Source of the DNA: Luteococcus sanguinis
Lineage (GTDB): Bacteria; Actinomycetota; Actinomycetes; Propionibacteriales; Propionibacteriaceae
Direction: 5' to 3'
NCBI RefSeq assembly: GCF_039527675.1
Contig: NZ_BAAAKI010000025.1
Coordinates: forward strand, 85,428 to 149,427
Length of the DNA stretch: 64,000 bases
Shown here: positions 35,563-43,804 of the stretch, one piece after another
How the letters are laid out: each line of letters begins with the position of its first letter
How positions within the stretch are numbered: position 1 is the stretch's first letter
Translations under genes and position numbers: made by a program
Notes under the pieces: generated by a model
Database searches by the model: none
Seen by the model: the letters and a program-made list of their open reading frames with translations, nothing else
What the model was told of the DNA's origin: nothing

Positions 35563-36790
35563 CGTTCCTCCTGGTCGTGCAGCCATTGCGCCCAGTTGCC
35601 GGTGGCGGTGATGTCCTCGCCGGTGGCGCCGATGCCGACGCAGGCCAAGGTGGATGAGCCATTCGCGGTGGTGATGTGTCCGAGGCCGAGTGGCGGCTTG
35701 AACAGGTCGGTGACCAAGGTGCCCACGTTTGCGGTGGGAATGCGCCAAAGCTCTCCGCGCAAGACGGCACCGGTGCCCGGGGCGGGGACGATCGCTGGAC
35801 GTGGGGGAGTCATGTCGAGCACGATCATGCGGTAGTCGTTGCTGGTGGTGATCTCGCCGAGGTGGCGGGCGCCCAGCTGTTCCAGTTCGTGGTTGAGGGG
35901 CTGGCCGCTCATGTGGGCGCCGAAGATTGCGACCTCGGTCCCGCCCGGCGGGAGCAGGGGTGATTGCTCGCCCAGGATCCGGGCGCCCACGTCGAGCAAG
36001 ACTTGGTCGTGGAAGGCGGGACCGATGAGCGTGATGCCGTCGGTGGTGGTCGTTGTCTGTTCGGGCAGGCCCGGAATGGCGACGGCGCACAGGTCCAGCA
36101 GGTTCACGAAGTTGGTGAATGTGCCGATCGTGCTGTTGAGCCCGATGGGGTCGTCGGCGACGGCGTCGGTGGTGGGGTGGATCGGCGACGTTGGCACGAG
36201 CAGGATGTCGATGTCACGGAACAGAGTGCGTACGTGGCGTTTGGCGGCGAGCAGGTGGTGCTGGTCGCGGATGACCTGGGCCCCTTGGGTCTTGCAGGCG
36301 GCAGCGACGATCTTCTCGACCACGGGATCGAGCTCACCGGGGTGTTGGGCGGCGACCTCACCGAATGCCTCGGCGCGCTCTGCGACCAAGGCGCCGTCGT
36401 AGAGCAGCCGCGCGGCTTGGAACAGGGGGTCGATGTCGACCTCGACGGTGGTCAGTCCGAGAGAGGCGAGGCGCTCACGGGCTGTAGCAAAGTCACGGGC
36501 CGTTTCTCGGTCCAGGCTGGTCAGGTTGGGCGGCGCGGGGATGGCCAGGCGCGGGCTTCGGGGAGCGGCCAAGGGCGCGTCAGCGGGCCAAGTCCGTGAG
36601 CGGGCATCGTGGGGGTCGCACTGGGCGATCGTGCGCAGGGCGGCAGTGGCGATCGTGAGGTTGGCACCGAATACGGAGACGGTGTCGTAGCTGCGGCACG
36701 CGGGCACTACGCCGGTGGTGGAGACCAGGCCCAGAGTGGGTTTGAGGCCGACGCCGACCTGCGCGCGCTCATCCAGGCCACCACTCCCTC
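35559..36790 (-). pseudogene. Allophanate hydrolase lacking its N-terminal catalytic part
   Basis: The readable frame from 36707 (382 aa) starts PACRSYDTVSVF and contains the back half of the amidase domain plus the C-terminal allophanate-hydrolase domain (TEVAIFGAHMSGQPLNHELEQLGA). The frame also continues upstream without ATG through VGLKPTLGLVSTTGVV, a clear amidase-signature match, to about 36790, where the GSG of the signature is still visible but TDT-type residues are missing. The amidase Lys-cisSer-Ser catalytic set, expected 100-150 residues further upstream, is absent. The product is therefore probably inactive as an amidase; the C-terminal domain may survive. Confidence 0.75.
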
Positions 36791-37205
36791 CGCCGAGTCC
36801 CGGACCACGCTGGATTGACGGGCGGCGGTGGCCGTCAGGTGATCGAACGCGAAGCCTTCTGCGCGAGTTGGGCTACGGACGTCGCCAACTCCTTGGCGCA
36901 AACGGCCTAACTCCTTGCCCACAAGGCCTGACGTGCCCTGATGCCGCGCCAAAAACACGGGCGAATGTTGGGTCACGGTCACCGGGCCAACCGCTCGGCA
37001 CAAGAACGGCCTCACCTTGCTCTTGATCTCGTTCCGGCCTCGTGGGTCGCGCAACCCCGCTCCCACAAGGGATGACTGCTCGCCGCTCGCCCAGGAAGCG
37101 ACCTGGGGAGTCACAGGGAGACCGGTCCGGGGGCTGCGGCCTGGAGTACGTCGAACCGGTCTTGTGTCCTTGAGGCCCCGCCAGGGCCCAGGAAGGGACA
37201 GTGCC
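36791..37205. other. Non-coding stretch upstream of the broken allophanate hydrolase
   Basis: About 415 bp in which I find neither the missing amidase N terminus nor another gene. Open frames here have no start signals. The last 70 bp before 37205 contain a GC-rich palindromic stretch (GGCCCCGCCAGGGCCC) and the AGGAAGGGA ribosome site of the next gene. Confidence 0.5.
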
Positions 37206-37436
37206 ATGACCATACGGACCTACGAGTCGTTGCCCACGGCCGCCGCCCGGATCGGGGTCAGCGTGAAGACCATCCGCCGGCGAATCGCCGAGGGCGTCCT
37301 GCCCGTGTACCGATGCGGCCGCATCCTCAGGCTGGACCCGGACGACGTCGACGCCATGTTCCGTCGGTACCCGCAGTGGACCCCCGAGTCGGAGTTCAGT
37401 TCTACGCGACGCCGGCAGGCGCGACGGGCGTCGTAG
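37206..37436 (+). CDS. Excisionase-type helix-turn-helix protein
   Basis: A 76-aa protein with a MerR/Xis-like winged helix: SLPTAAARIGVSVKTIRRRIAEGVLPVYRCGRILRLDPDDVDAMF is the standard 'DNA-binding protein, excisionase family' pattern in which the turn reads the operator and the R-x-G-R wing contacts DNA. A basic tail follows. It could direct excision of the island, but it lies nearly 9 kb from the integrase, so it may belong to a different or older element. Good ribosome site (AGGAAGGGA). Confidence 0.75.
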   Translation: MTIRTYESLPTAAARIGVSVKTIRRRIAEGVLPVYRCGRILRLDPDDVDAMFRRYPQWTPESEFSSTRRRQARRAS

Positions 37437-37750
37437 CGCTCGCCCCTCGAAGCCAATGGCTGCGGTGTGGGGGGTGGCCCAGATCACGGCGCGGGTCAAC
37501 TCATTCGGCCCTGGTGGTCGATCGTGTTCTGTACCTCGCCGGACGGGAACCTTTACACGCCGCGAACTGGGATGACTGAATGGTGACGTCGTAGGGGATA
37601 TTGGTCCGTGTCGAGGGGGCTGGTGATGCGCTGGAGAGGCCCACGAACGCCCATTTCTGTTTCAAGCGGGGAGACGCGGCCGATGGGTTTGTCGACGTTC
37701 TTGACGGGTCGGCGATCTCGTCGGGAGATTGGGTCGCCTGAGCCCGGTGG
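37437..37750. other. Non-coding gap after the excisionase-like gene
   Basis: About 310 bp with no supported gene. A 39-codon frame begins at ATG 37456 but has no ribosome site or known motif. The sequence shows no strong inverted repeat and no tRNA-like segment. Confidence 0.45.
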
Positions 37751-38371
37751 TCAGGCGAACAGGCTGGTGCCGTATCGCAGCACGATGGCGGCGACGATGA
37801 AGGTGAGCCACAGCCACACGACGAGGGCGTCCAGCGCCATCCGCTGCGCCGCAAGCAGCGCGGCTTGTGCCCGTGGGGGTAGGTACAGGTTGTCGTGGCG
37901 GATGTTGTACCGCGTGAGGGAGGCGAACACCAAGGTGGTGGACAGCGTGACGAGCAGGCACCAGGGGCAGAGTGCTCCGATGTTGAACATGGCTTCATAG
38001 AACAGCCAGTAGGCGAAGAGGAATCCGAGGGTGTAGACGACTTGCGCGGCGAACATGAACCATCTGGGGAACCGGACACTGGCCAGGCTGGCGAGGGCGA
38101 TGGTGATCACGACTGGTTCGGCGATGAGACCGAGGAAGGCGTTGGGAAATCCGAAGACGCTGGCCTGCCAGGACTGGCCGACGGTGCCGCAGCTGATGGT
38201 GGCGTTGATGTTGCAGGAGAGGTTGACGTCGGGATTGGCGGCCAGGGCGACCGCGTCCACGGACAGCACGAAGGAGGCGGTCAGGCTCAGGGCTGCCGAG
38301 AACAACATGGTGGCGAAGGTCCAGGTGTCGGCCTGCCGCAGCCGATGCCAGCGTTCCATCAGCTCAGTCAT
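37751..38371 (-). CDS. Vitamin K epoxide reductase (VKOR) family membrane protein
   Basis: A 206-aa protein with four to five transmembrane helices. All four redox cysteines of the family are present: Cys53 and Cys61 in the loop LSCNINATISC, and the active pair Cys135-Pro-Trp-Cys138 near helix 4. It reoxidises a DsbA-like partner using quinones. The start overlaps the stop of the DsbA gene upstream by 8 bp, so the two proteins are made together as an oxidative folding pair. Confidence 0.88.
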   Translation of the reverse strand: MTELMERWHRLRQADTWTFATMLFSAALSLTASFVLSVDAVALAANPDVNLSCNINATISCGTVGQSWQASVFGFPNAFLGLIAEPVVITIALASLASVRFPRWFMFAAQVVYTLGFLFAYWLFYEAMFNIGALCPWCLLVTLSTTLVFASLTRYNIRHDNLYLPPRAQAALLAAQRMALDALVVWLWLTFIVAAIVLRYGTSLFA

Positions 38372-39155
38372 TCGCGTCGGCCTTGATCGCGGTGGTGAGG
38401 GGCCCGACGGAGTAGAGGTCGCCCTTGAAGGGCTTGCCGTCGATGAGAACGGTGGGGGTGCCGGTGATGCCGGAGGCGAAGTCGGCCTTGGTGCCCTGGT
38501 CGACCCAGCTGGTGTTGGCCTGCTGCTTGAAGCCGGCGACCACGTTTGGGTCCACCCCGGCGGCGGTCGCCAACGTGGCGATTTGGTCGTCAGTGAGTCC
38601 GTTGCCACCCTCGGTGGGCTGGTTGGCGAAGAGCGCGTCGTTGAAGGCCATCGCGCTGTCGGGGTCGGCCTTGGCGGCGGTGACGAACGCGTTGGCCGCG
38701 CGTGTGGAATAGCGGGTGCCGTTGGAGGCCCGGTCGAGGAAGGACATGGGGTGGATCTCGAGTTGGATGGTGCCCTCGGCCACCAGACGGTTGAGTTCGT
38801 CGCCGTTGGTGGCGTCGAAGCGGCCGCAGAAGGGGCACATGTAGTCCTGGTACACGCTCACTCTCACCGGCGCGCCGGTTTGGCCAACCGTGATGGTCCA
38901 GGCATCACTGCCCGCAGCAGCGGCGTTGGCTGTGACGGTCCCCGGGGTTGGGGTGCCGGGCTTCGGGGTCTGGGCGAGTACCGCGACCCAGACCAGGACG
39001 CCGATCAGGGTGGCGGCGACCGTGGCCACCAGGATGATGGTGACGCGTCGGCGGATGCGTTGCTCTCGGGCAGCCTGGGCCTGTTGGGCGGCCAGTTGCT
39101 GGCGGCGGCTTCCGGACGGAGGGGTGGACGCAGGGGGCGGAGTGGTCTTGGGCAT
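38364..39155 (-). CDS. Membrane-anchored DsbA-family disulfide oxidoreductase
   Basis: A 263-aa protein: a basic, Gln/Ala-rich N terminus, one transmembrane helix (about 38-60), an Ala/Thr linker, and a DsbA-like domain with Cys107-Pro-Phe-Cys110 in YQDYMCPFCG and the cis-Pro loop GITGTPTVLIDG near residue 233. Partner of the VKOR protein downstream. It differs in sequence from the core DsbA protein at 28.7 kb, so the island brings its own copy. Confidence 0.88.
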   Translation of the reverse strand: MPKTTPPPASTPPSGSRRQQLAAQQAQAAREQRIRRRVTIILVATVAATLIGVLVWVAVLAQTPKPGTPTPGTVTANAAAAGSDAWTITVGQTGAPVRVSVYQDYMCPFCGRFDATNGDELNRLVAEGTIQLEIHPMSFLDRASNGTRYSTRAANAFVTAAKADPDSAMAFNDALFANQPTEGGNGLTDDQIATLATAAGVDPNVVAGFKQQANTSWVDQGTKADFASGITGTPTVLIDGKPFKGDLYSVGPLTTAIKADAND

Positions 39156-39320
39156 GCGTGTCAGCTTTCGATTGGCTTGGGTGAGGGCGCGGTCGCCCGG
39201 GGGCCGGTGCTGGACGCGCTGACACCAAGGCAGCGGGGAGGGGCGGCCTCCACCAGGGAGGCCCTCAAGCCGCGTGCATTCGCTCACCGGCTCGCCCGTG
39301 ACGGCGGCCGATGGTGGCAG

Positions 39321-39806
39321 TCAGCCCAGCAGAAGAAGCCTGGGCGGACCCCGCCGGCTGAGCGCTCGCCGCGAGGCCACGCGACGGAGGTCTGGAACCC
39401 GGGGCGCGCCAAGCCGCGGGGCTCGGGGACTGACTGGCACCGACAGCGTGGAGCGTGCCACAAGGGTGTGTCGGCTCAGCCAGGCGCGGGCACGGCGCAA
39501 CAGCACCCGGAACGCCACACCGAGGCCGACAACGTTCAGCAGTCCGAGCAGGGCCAACCCCAACGTGGACAGACAGAGGGCTAGCACCAAGTGGTTGGCA
39601 TGCACCACGGCCTGCGCAGCGTCGACCATGCCGCTTGCGCACGCCTGGTTCTCGCGGACCAGGTCCAGGTGCAGCCCTAGCCAGGACAACCCGGACGGCA
39701 GGCTGACACAGGCCATCTCGGGGCCCGATCCCATCTCGATCCGAGGCAGCACCGACGAGGCGGCCAGCGCGAGCAGCGCCAGTGGCACCACGCGCCCGGC
39801 CACCAC
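39321..39806 (-). CDS. Small membrane protein of unknown function
   Basis: A 161-aa frame starting with GTG 39806. Two to three hydrophobic segments (about 5-20 and 70-105) flank an external loop with two cysteines (EMACVSL, ENQACASG), and the C-terminal third is very Arg-rich. It precedes the DsbA-VKOR pair in the same direction and is divergent from the CmtR-like repressor; a TATGAT -10 lies on this strand at 39871-39866. The two extracytoplasmic cysteines fit a substrate or accessory of the DsbA-VKOR pair, but this is speculative. Confidence 0.5.
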   Translation of the reverse strand: MVAGRVVPLALLALAASSVLPRIEMGSGPEMACVSLPSGLSWLGLHLDLVRENQACASGMVDAAQAVVHANHLVLALCLSTLGLALLGLLNVVGLGVAFRVLLRRARAWLSRHTLVARSTLSVPVSPRAPRLGAPRVPDLRRVASRRALSRRGPPRLLLLG

Positions 39807-39906
39807 CCCGACGCCCTGTAACCGTCTCAGCGGAGGACCTGCCTTTCGAACAAGCTAGCGGCCCCATCATACGGTCGAGTGCAACCGATCCCACTCCTAA
39901 CCCGCC

Positions 39907-39926
39907 ATGCGCTATCATCGTCGCAT
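39907..39926 (+). promoter_or_regulatory. Leaderless promoter and candidate operator of the CmtR-like gene
   Basis: The -10 hexamer TATCAT (39913-39918) lies six bases before the ATG at 39925, and is bracketed by the inverted repeat ATGCG/CGCAT (39907-39911, 39922-39926). A dimeric ArsR-type repressor bound here would cover both the -10 element and the start. Confidence 0.5.
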
Positions 39927-40350
39927 GACGATCACATCGACTAGTTCGGGCTGTACGGTGACCGAGGCCCAGGGGGGCCTCAGCGTCGCGGCAGCGTTGT
40001 TCCACGGGCTATCTGACCCTTCCCGGCTGGCGATCCTGCAGCACCTGACCTTGGGCGAGCACCGGGTGCGGGACCTGACCGAGCACTTGGGGCTGGCGCA
40101 GTCGACGGTGAGCGCACACTTGGCCTGCCTGCGCGAGTGCGGCCTGGTGTCGTCGCGGCCCGAGGGGCGGGCGTCGTTGTTCTCGCTGACCTGCGCGCCA
40201 CAACTGCTGGCGGTCCTGGGGGCGGCCGAGCAGCTGCTGGCCAGCACCGGCTATGCGGTGGCGCTGTGTCCCAACTACGGCGTGGGGACAGTCGGGAACC
40301 CGACACCAGATGAGTTGAAGACCCACGCCAGCATGGGAGGCACGCGATGA
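39925..40350 (+). CDS. ArsR-family metal-responsive repressor, CmtR-like
   Basis: A 141-aa winged-helix repressor. The recognition helix is in LGLAQSTVSAHLACLRECGLV, where Cys68 and Cys72 (CLREC) correspond to the two DNA-helix cysteines that with a C-terminal Cys (here Cys115 in ALCPNYG) bind Cd/Pb in Mycobacterium tuberculosis CmtR. All three ligands are present, so it should be a cadmium/lead sensor. Its stop overlaps the start of the P-type ATPase gene (ATGA); the operon is therefore self-regulated. Start chosen by the leaderless promoter. Confidence 0.9.
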   Translation: MTITSTSSGCTVTEAQGGLSVAAALFHGLSDPSRLAILQHLTLGEHRVRDLTEHLGLAQSTVSAHLACLRECGLVSSRPEGRASLFSLTCAPQLLAVLGAAEQLLASTGYAVALCPNYGVGTVGNPTPDELKTHASMGGTR

Positions 40351-42362
40351 GCCAGCACGACACGTCCGGGCGAAAGACACCCGTCGACACCCAGGAGGCT
40401 GACGACGCGCTGGCGGATCGGGACGTGCTCGGCGATGTTGAAGACCACGAGGATGACGACGACGATGCGGTGGAGCACCTGTGGCAGGTGCGTGACATCC
40501 AGCTGGGGTTGGTGTCCGGCGTCCTGCTGCTGGCCGGTTTCCTGGCCGGCCTGGCCGGATGGGAGACGGTCGGGCTCGTCCTGAGTGGGGTGGCGTTGCT
40601 GGTGGGCGGGTCGACGTTCGTACCGGGTGCGTTGAAGAAGCTCGCGAAGGGCAAGCTGGGAGTGGGTCTACTGATGACCATCGGCGCCGTGGGCGCCACC
40701 CTCCTGGGCCAGGTCGAGGAAGCCGCGACTCTGGCGTTCCTGTTCTCCCTCAGCGAGGGCCTGGAGGACTACTCGCTGGCCAGGACCCGGCACAGTTTGC
40801 GCGCCCTGCTTGACCTGGTCCCCCGGCAGGCCACCGTGCTGCGCGACGGTGTGGAGGTTGTCGTCGATCCCGACGAGCTCATCCTGGGCGACCTGATGGT
40901 GGTCAAGCCGGGCGAACGGCTCGCCACCGACGGCGTCATCCGCACCGGACGGACAGCCTTGGACACCTCGGCGATCACCGGCGAATCCATGCCGATCGAG
41001 GTCGGCCCCTCCGACGAGGTGTACGCCGGTGCGATCAACGGCACCGGCATCCTCGAGGTGGAGGTGACCTCGACGGCGGACAACAACTCGCTGGCCCGGA
41101 TCGTGCACATCGTCGAGGCCGAGTCGTCCCGGCGCGGGGCCACCCAACGGCTCGCCGACAGGATCGCGAAACCGTTGGTACCGGGGATCCTCTTTGCAGC
41201 GGCCTTGACTGTGGTCGCCGGCTTCGCCGTGGGCGACCCCGGCCTGTGGCTGCAACGAGCGCTGGTCATGGTGGTCGCCGCGTCCCCCTGCGCCCTGGCC
41301 ATTTCGGTGCCGGTCACCGTCGTGGCATCCATCGGGGCGGCCAGCCGGCGCGGCATCCTCGTCAAGGGTGGCGCCGCGATGGAGGTCCTCGGCAAGGTCC
41401 GCACCGTCGCCCTGGACAAGACCGGAACCCTCACCCGCAACCAACCCATCGTCATCGAGGTGACAACCACCGGCCCGCACACCCGCGAGCAGGTGCTCGC
41501 CTGGGCCGCCGCGCTTGAGGCACGCAGCGAGCACCCCCTCGCCAAAGCCATCCTCGCCGCCACCGAAACCACCACGACCGCCGACGACGTGCAGGCGGCC
41601 GTCGGCGCCGGACTGACCGGCACCCTGGACGGGCACAGCCTAAGGTTGGGGCGTCCCGGCTGGATCGAGGCAGGCCCACTCGCCGGCGACATCGACCGGA
41701 TGCAACAAGCCGGGGCCACCGCCGTCCTCGTCGAGGTCGACGGGCAGACCACCGGCGCGATCGCGGTCCGCGACGAACTCCGCCCCGAAGCCGCCCATGT
41801 CGTCGCCCACTTCCGCTCCCACGGCTACGCCGTCGCGATGCTCACCGGGGACAACCCCACCACCGCCCGAGCCCTCGCCGCCGAGGCCGGGATCACCGAC
41901 GTGCACGCCGACCTGCGACCCGAGGACAAGTCGACCATCATCCACAGGCTGCGGGAAAGGGGCCAGGTCACCGCGATGGTCGGCGACGGCGTCAACGACG
42001 CCCCCGCGCTGGCCAGCGCCGACCTGGGCGTGGCCATGGGCGCCATGGGCACCGACGTCGCCATCGAAACCGCCGACGTCGCCCTGATGGGCGACGACCT
42101 GCGCCTCCTGCCGCACGCGTTCGATCACGCCCGCTACACGCGCCGGATCATGCTGCAGAACGTGGTCCTGTCGATCGCGTTGATCGCGGTCCTGATCCCG
42201 CTCGCCCTGTTCGGCGTCCTGGGGTTGGCGGCCGTGGTGCTGGTTCACGAGGTGGCCGAGGTGTTCGTGATCGCCAACGGTGTCCGCGCTGGCCGCACCA
42301 CCCACCTGCCCACCCTCACCGCATTGGCCGACAGGCCCGCCCTCCAAGGAGCGACAGCGTGA
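40347..42362 (+). CDS. Heavy-metal P1B-type ATPase
   Basis: A 671-aa metal exporter. The N terminus lacks an HMA domain and is instead an acidic/His stretch (residues 1-45). TGES (near 211), the phosphorylated Asp357 in DKTGT, the SEHPLA nucleotide loop and GDGVNDAP are intact. The transmembrane metal motif is Ser313-Pro-Cys315 rather than CPC, and helix 8 carries VHEVAEVF, features of the P1B-4 group (Co/Zn/Cd type). Sensor type points to Cd or Pb. Translationally coupled to the repressor before it and the CDF exporter after it. Confidence 0.93.
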   Translation: MSQHDTSGRKTPVDTQEADDALADRDVLGDVEDHEDDDDDAVEHLWQVRDIQLGLVSGVLLLAGFLAGLAGWETVGLVLSGVALLVGGSTFVPGALKKLAKGKLGVGLLMTIGAVGATLLGQVEEAATLAFLFSLSEGLEDYSLARTRHSLRALLDLVPRQATVLRDGVEVVVDPDELILGDLMVVKPGERLATDGVIRTGRTALDTSAITGESMPIEVGPSDEVYAGAINGTGILEVEVTSTADNNSLARIVHIVEAESSRRGATQRLADRIAKPLVPGILFAAALTVVAGFAVGDPGLWLQRALVMVVAASPCALAISVPVTVVASIGAASRRGILVKGGAAMEVLGKVRTVALDKTGTLTRNQPIVIEVTTTGPHTREQVLAWAAALEARSEHPLAKAILAATETTTTADDVQAAVGAGLTGTLDGHSLRLGRPGWIEAGPLAGDIDRMQQAGATAVLVEVDGQTTGAIAVRDELRPEAAHVVAHFRSHGYAVAMLTGDNPTTARALAAEAGITDVHADLRPEDKSTIIHRLRERGQVTAMVGDGVNDAPALASADLGVAMGAMGTDVAIETADVALMGDDLRLLPHAFDHARYTRRIMLQNVVLSIALIAVLIPLALFGVLGLAAVVLVHEVAEVFVIANGVRAGRTTHLPTLTALADRPALQGATA

Positions 42363-43273
42363 GCACGGGCCACGACCACGCGCCGCAGGGCACCCATCGG
42401 GGCAAGTTGGCGATCGCGTTCGGGATCACTGTCACCATCCTGGTCGCCGAGCTCATCGGCGCGTGGTGGACCAACAGCCTGGCGCTGTTGGTCGACGCCG
42501 GCCACATGCTCACCGACGCCTCGGGCCTGCTGATGGCGCTCATCGCCGCAAACCTCGCCCTTCGTCCACCCACCCCCGAACGCACCTGGGGTTGGCGGCG
42601 CTCCGAAGTGCTGGCCGCTGGAGCCCAAGCCGCGGTCCTGCTCGGGGTCGGGGTGTACGCGTTCGTCGAGGGTGTTCGGCGCCTGTGGACGCCCCCGGAG
42701 GTCACCGCCGGCGGGCTGCTGGTGTTCGGCATCGTCGGTCTGGTCGGCAACATCGTCTCGATGCTGGTACTCAGCTCGGGCCGCGGTGCGAACCTCAACA
42801 TGCGCGCCGCCTTCCTTGAGGTCGTCAACGACGCCCTCGGATCGGTGGCGGTGATCGTGAGCGCGGTCGTGATTGCGCTGACAGGGTGGACCCGGATCGA
42901 CGCCCTCGCAGGCATGCTGATCGCGACCCTGATCGTGCCGCGGGCGATCACCATCCTGCGGGAGGCGGGGAGCATCCTGCTGGAGTCCACTCCTCCGGGG
43001 TTGAACCTCGAAGAGGTCCGTCGTCACATCCTGGAGGTGCCGCACGTGGTGGGGGTGCACGACCTGCACGCTTCCACCATCGCCACCGGTCTGCCGGTCC
43101 TCACCGCCCACGTTGTGGTCGAGGAGGCCTGCTTCGCCGACGGCCACGCCGCCCAGATGCTGACTGATCTCCAAGCGTGTGTGGCCGACCACTTCGACGT
43201 GAGCGTCGAGCACTCCACCTTCCAACTCGAATCACCCGACCACGCGCAACGCGAACACACCACACACAGCTAG
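42359..43273 (+). CDS. Cation diffusion facilitator, CzcD-like
   Basis: A 304-aa six-helix CDF transporter starting at a GTG that overlaps the ATPase stop. Metal site A is formed by the HxxxD patterns: DAGHMLTDA in helix 2 (near residue 45) and EVVNDALGS in helix 5 (near 153). A His-rich start (GHDHAPQGTH) and a His tail are present. It exports Zn/Cd/Co in exchange for protons and complements the ATPase in the same operon. Confidence 0.92.
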   Translation: MSTGHDHAPQGTHRGKLAIAFGITVTILVAELIGAWWTNSLALLVDAGHMLTDASGLLMALIAANLALRPPTPERTWGWRRSEVLAAGAQAAVLLGVGVYAFVEGVRRLWTPPEVTAGGLLVFGIVGLVGNIVSMLVLSSGRGANLNMRAAFLEVVNDALGSVAVIVSAVVIALTGWTRIDALAGMLIATLIVPRAITILREAGSILLESTPPGLNLEEVRRHILEVPHVVGVHDLHASTIATGLPVLTAHVVVEEACFADGHAAQMLTDLQACVADHFDVSVEHSTFQLESPDHAQREHTTHS

Positions 43274-43340
43274 CTCCCCCCAACCCGCAGGCCAGGGGTA
43301 CACAGCTCTTGGCGACACTCCGAGCTGGGAAACTTGCACC

Positions 43341-43676
43341 ATGGACACACTCAGATCAATCGCCTTGTTCATCGCGGCAGCCATCGCCGAGATCGGCGGA
43401 GCCTGGCTCGTCTGGCAAGGAGTACGCGAACACCGCGGCTGGATCTGGATCGGTGCCGGCGTCATCGCCCTCGGCCTGTACGGCTTCGTCGCCACCCTGC
43501 AACCCGACCCGAACTTCGGCCGCATCCTCGCCGCCTACGGCGGAGTCTTCGTCGCAGGCTCCCTTGTGTGGGGCATGACCTTCGACGGCTTCCGTCCCGA
43601 CCGCTACGACATCCTCGGCGCCCTCATGTGCCTGATCGGCGTCGCCGTCATCATGTACTCGCCACGCGCCGCCTGA
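43341..43676 (+). CDS. YnfA family small membrane protein
   Basis: A 111-aa protein of four transmembrane helices with the typical YnfA signatures AAIAEIGGAWLVWQ and GGVFVAGSLVWG. YnfA relatives are SMR-like; transport of a toxic compound is assumed but not shown. It follows the metal operon by 67 bp in the same direction. Confidence 0.88.
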   Translation: MDTLRSIALFIAAAIAEIGGAWLVWQGVREHRGWIWIGAGVIALGLYGFVATLQPDPNFGRILAAYGGVFVAGSLVWGMTFDGFRPDRYDILGALMCLIGVAVIMYSPRAA

Positions 43677-43804
43677 CCCCAGTCCCACGCGCATCTTCTG
43701 AGACGGCGATGACCAGACCGGCAGTGTGGTGGCCGTTTCCAGCGTCAAGGATCTGGCTCGGTGACCGGAACTGCTCGCCGTGGCGCCCCCTGTGCCGGGC
43801 CAAG

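Noticed and set aside
34600..37700. A second copy of the tRNA-Leu 3' end as left attachment site
   Set aside because: Looked for the GCGCGAG-AGAGG-AGTTGAA stretch by eye; only short partial matches inside genes were found.
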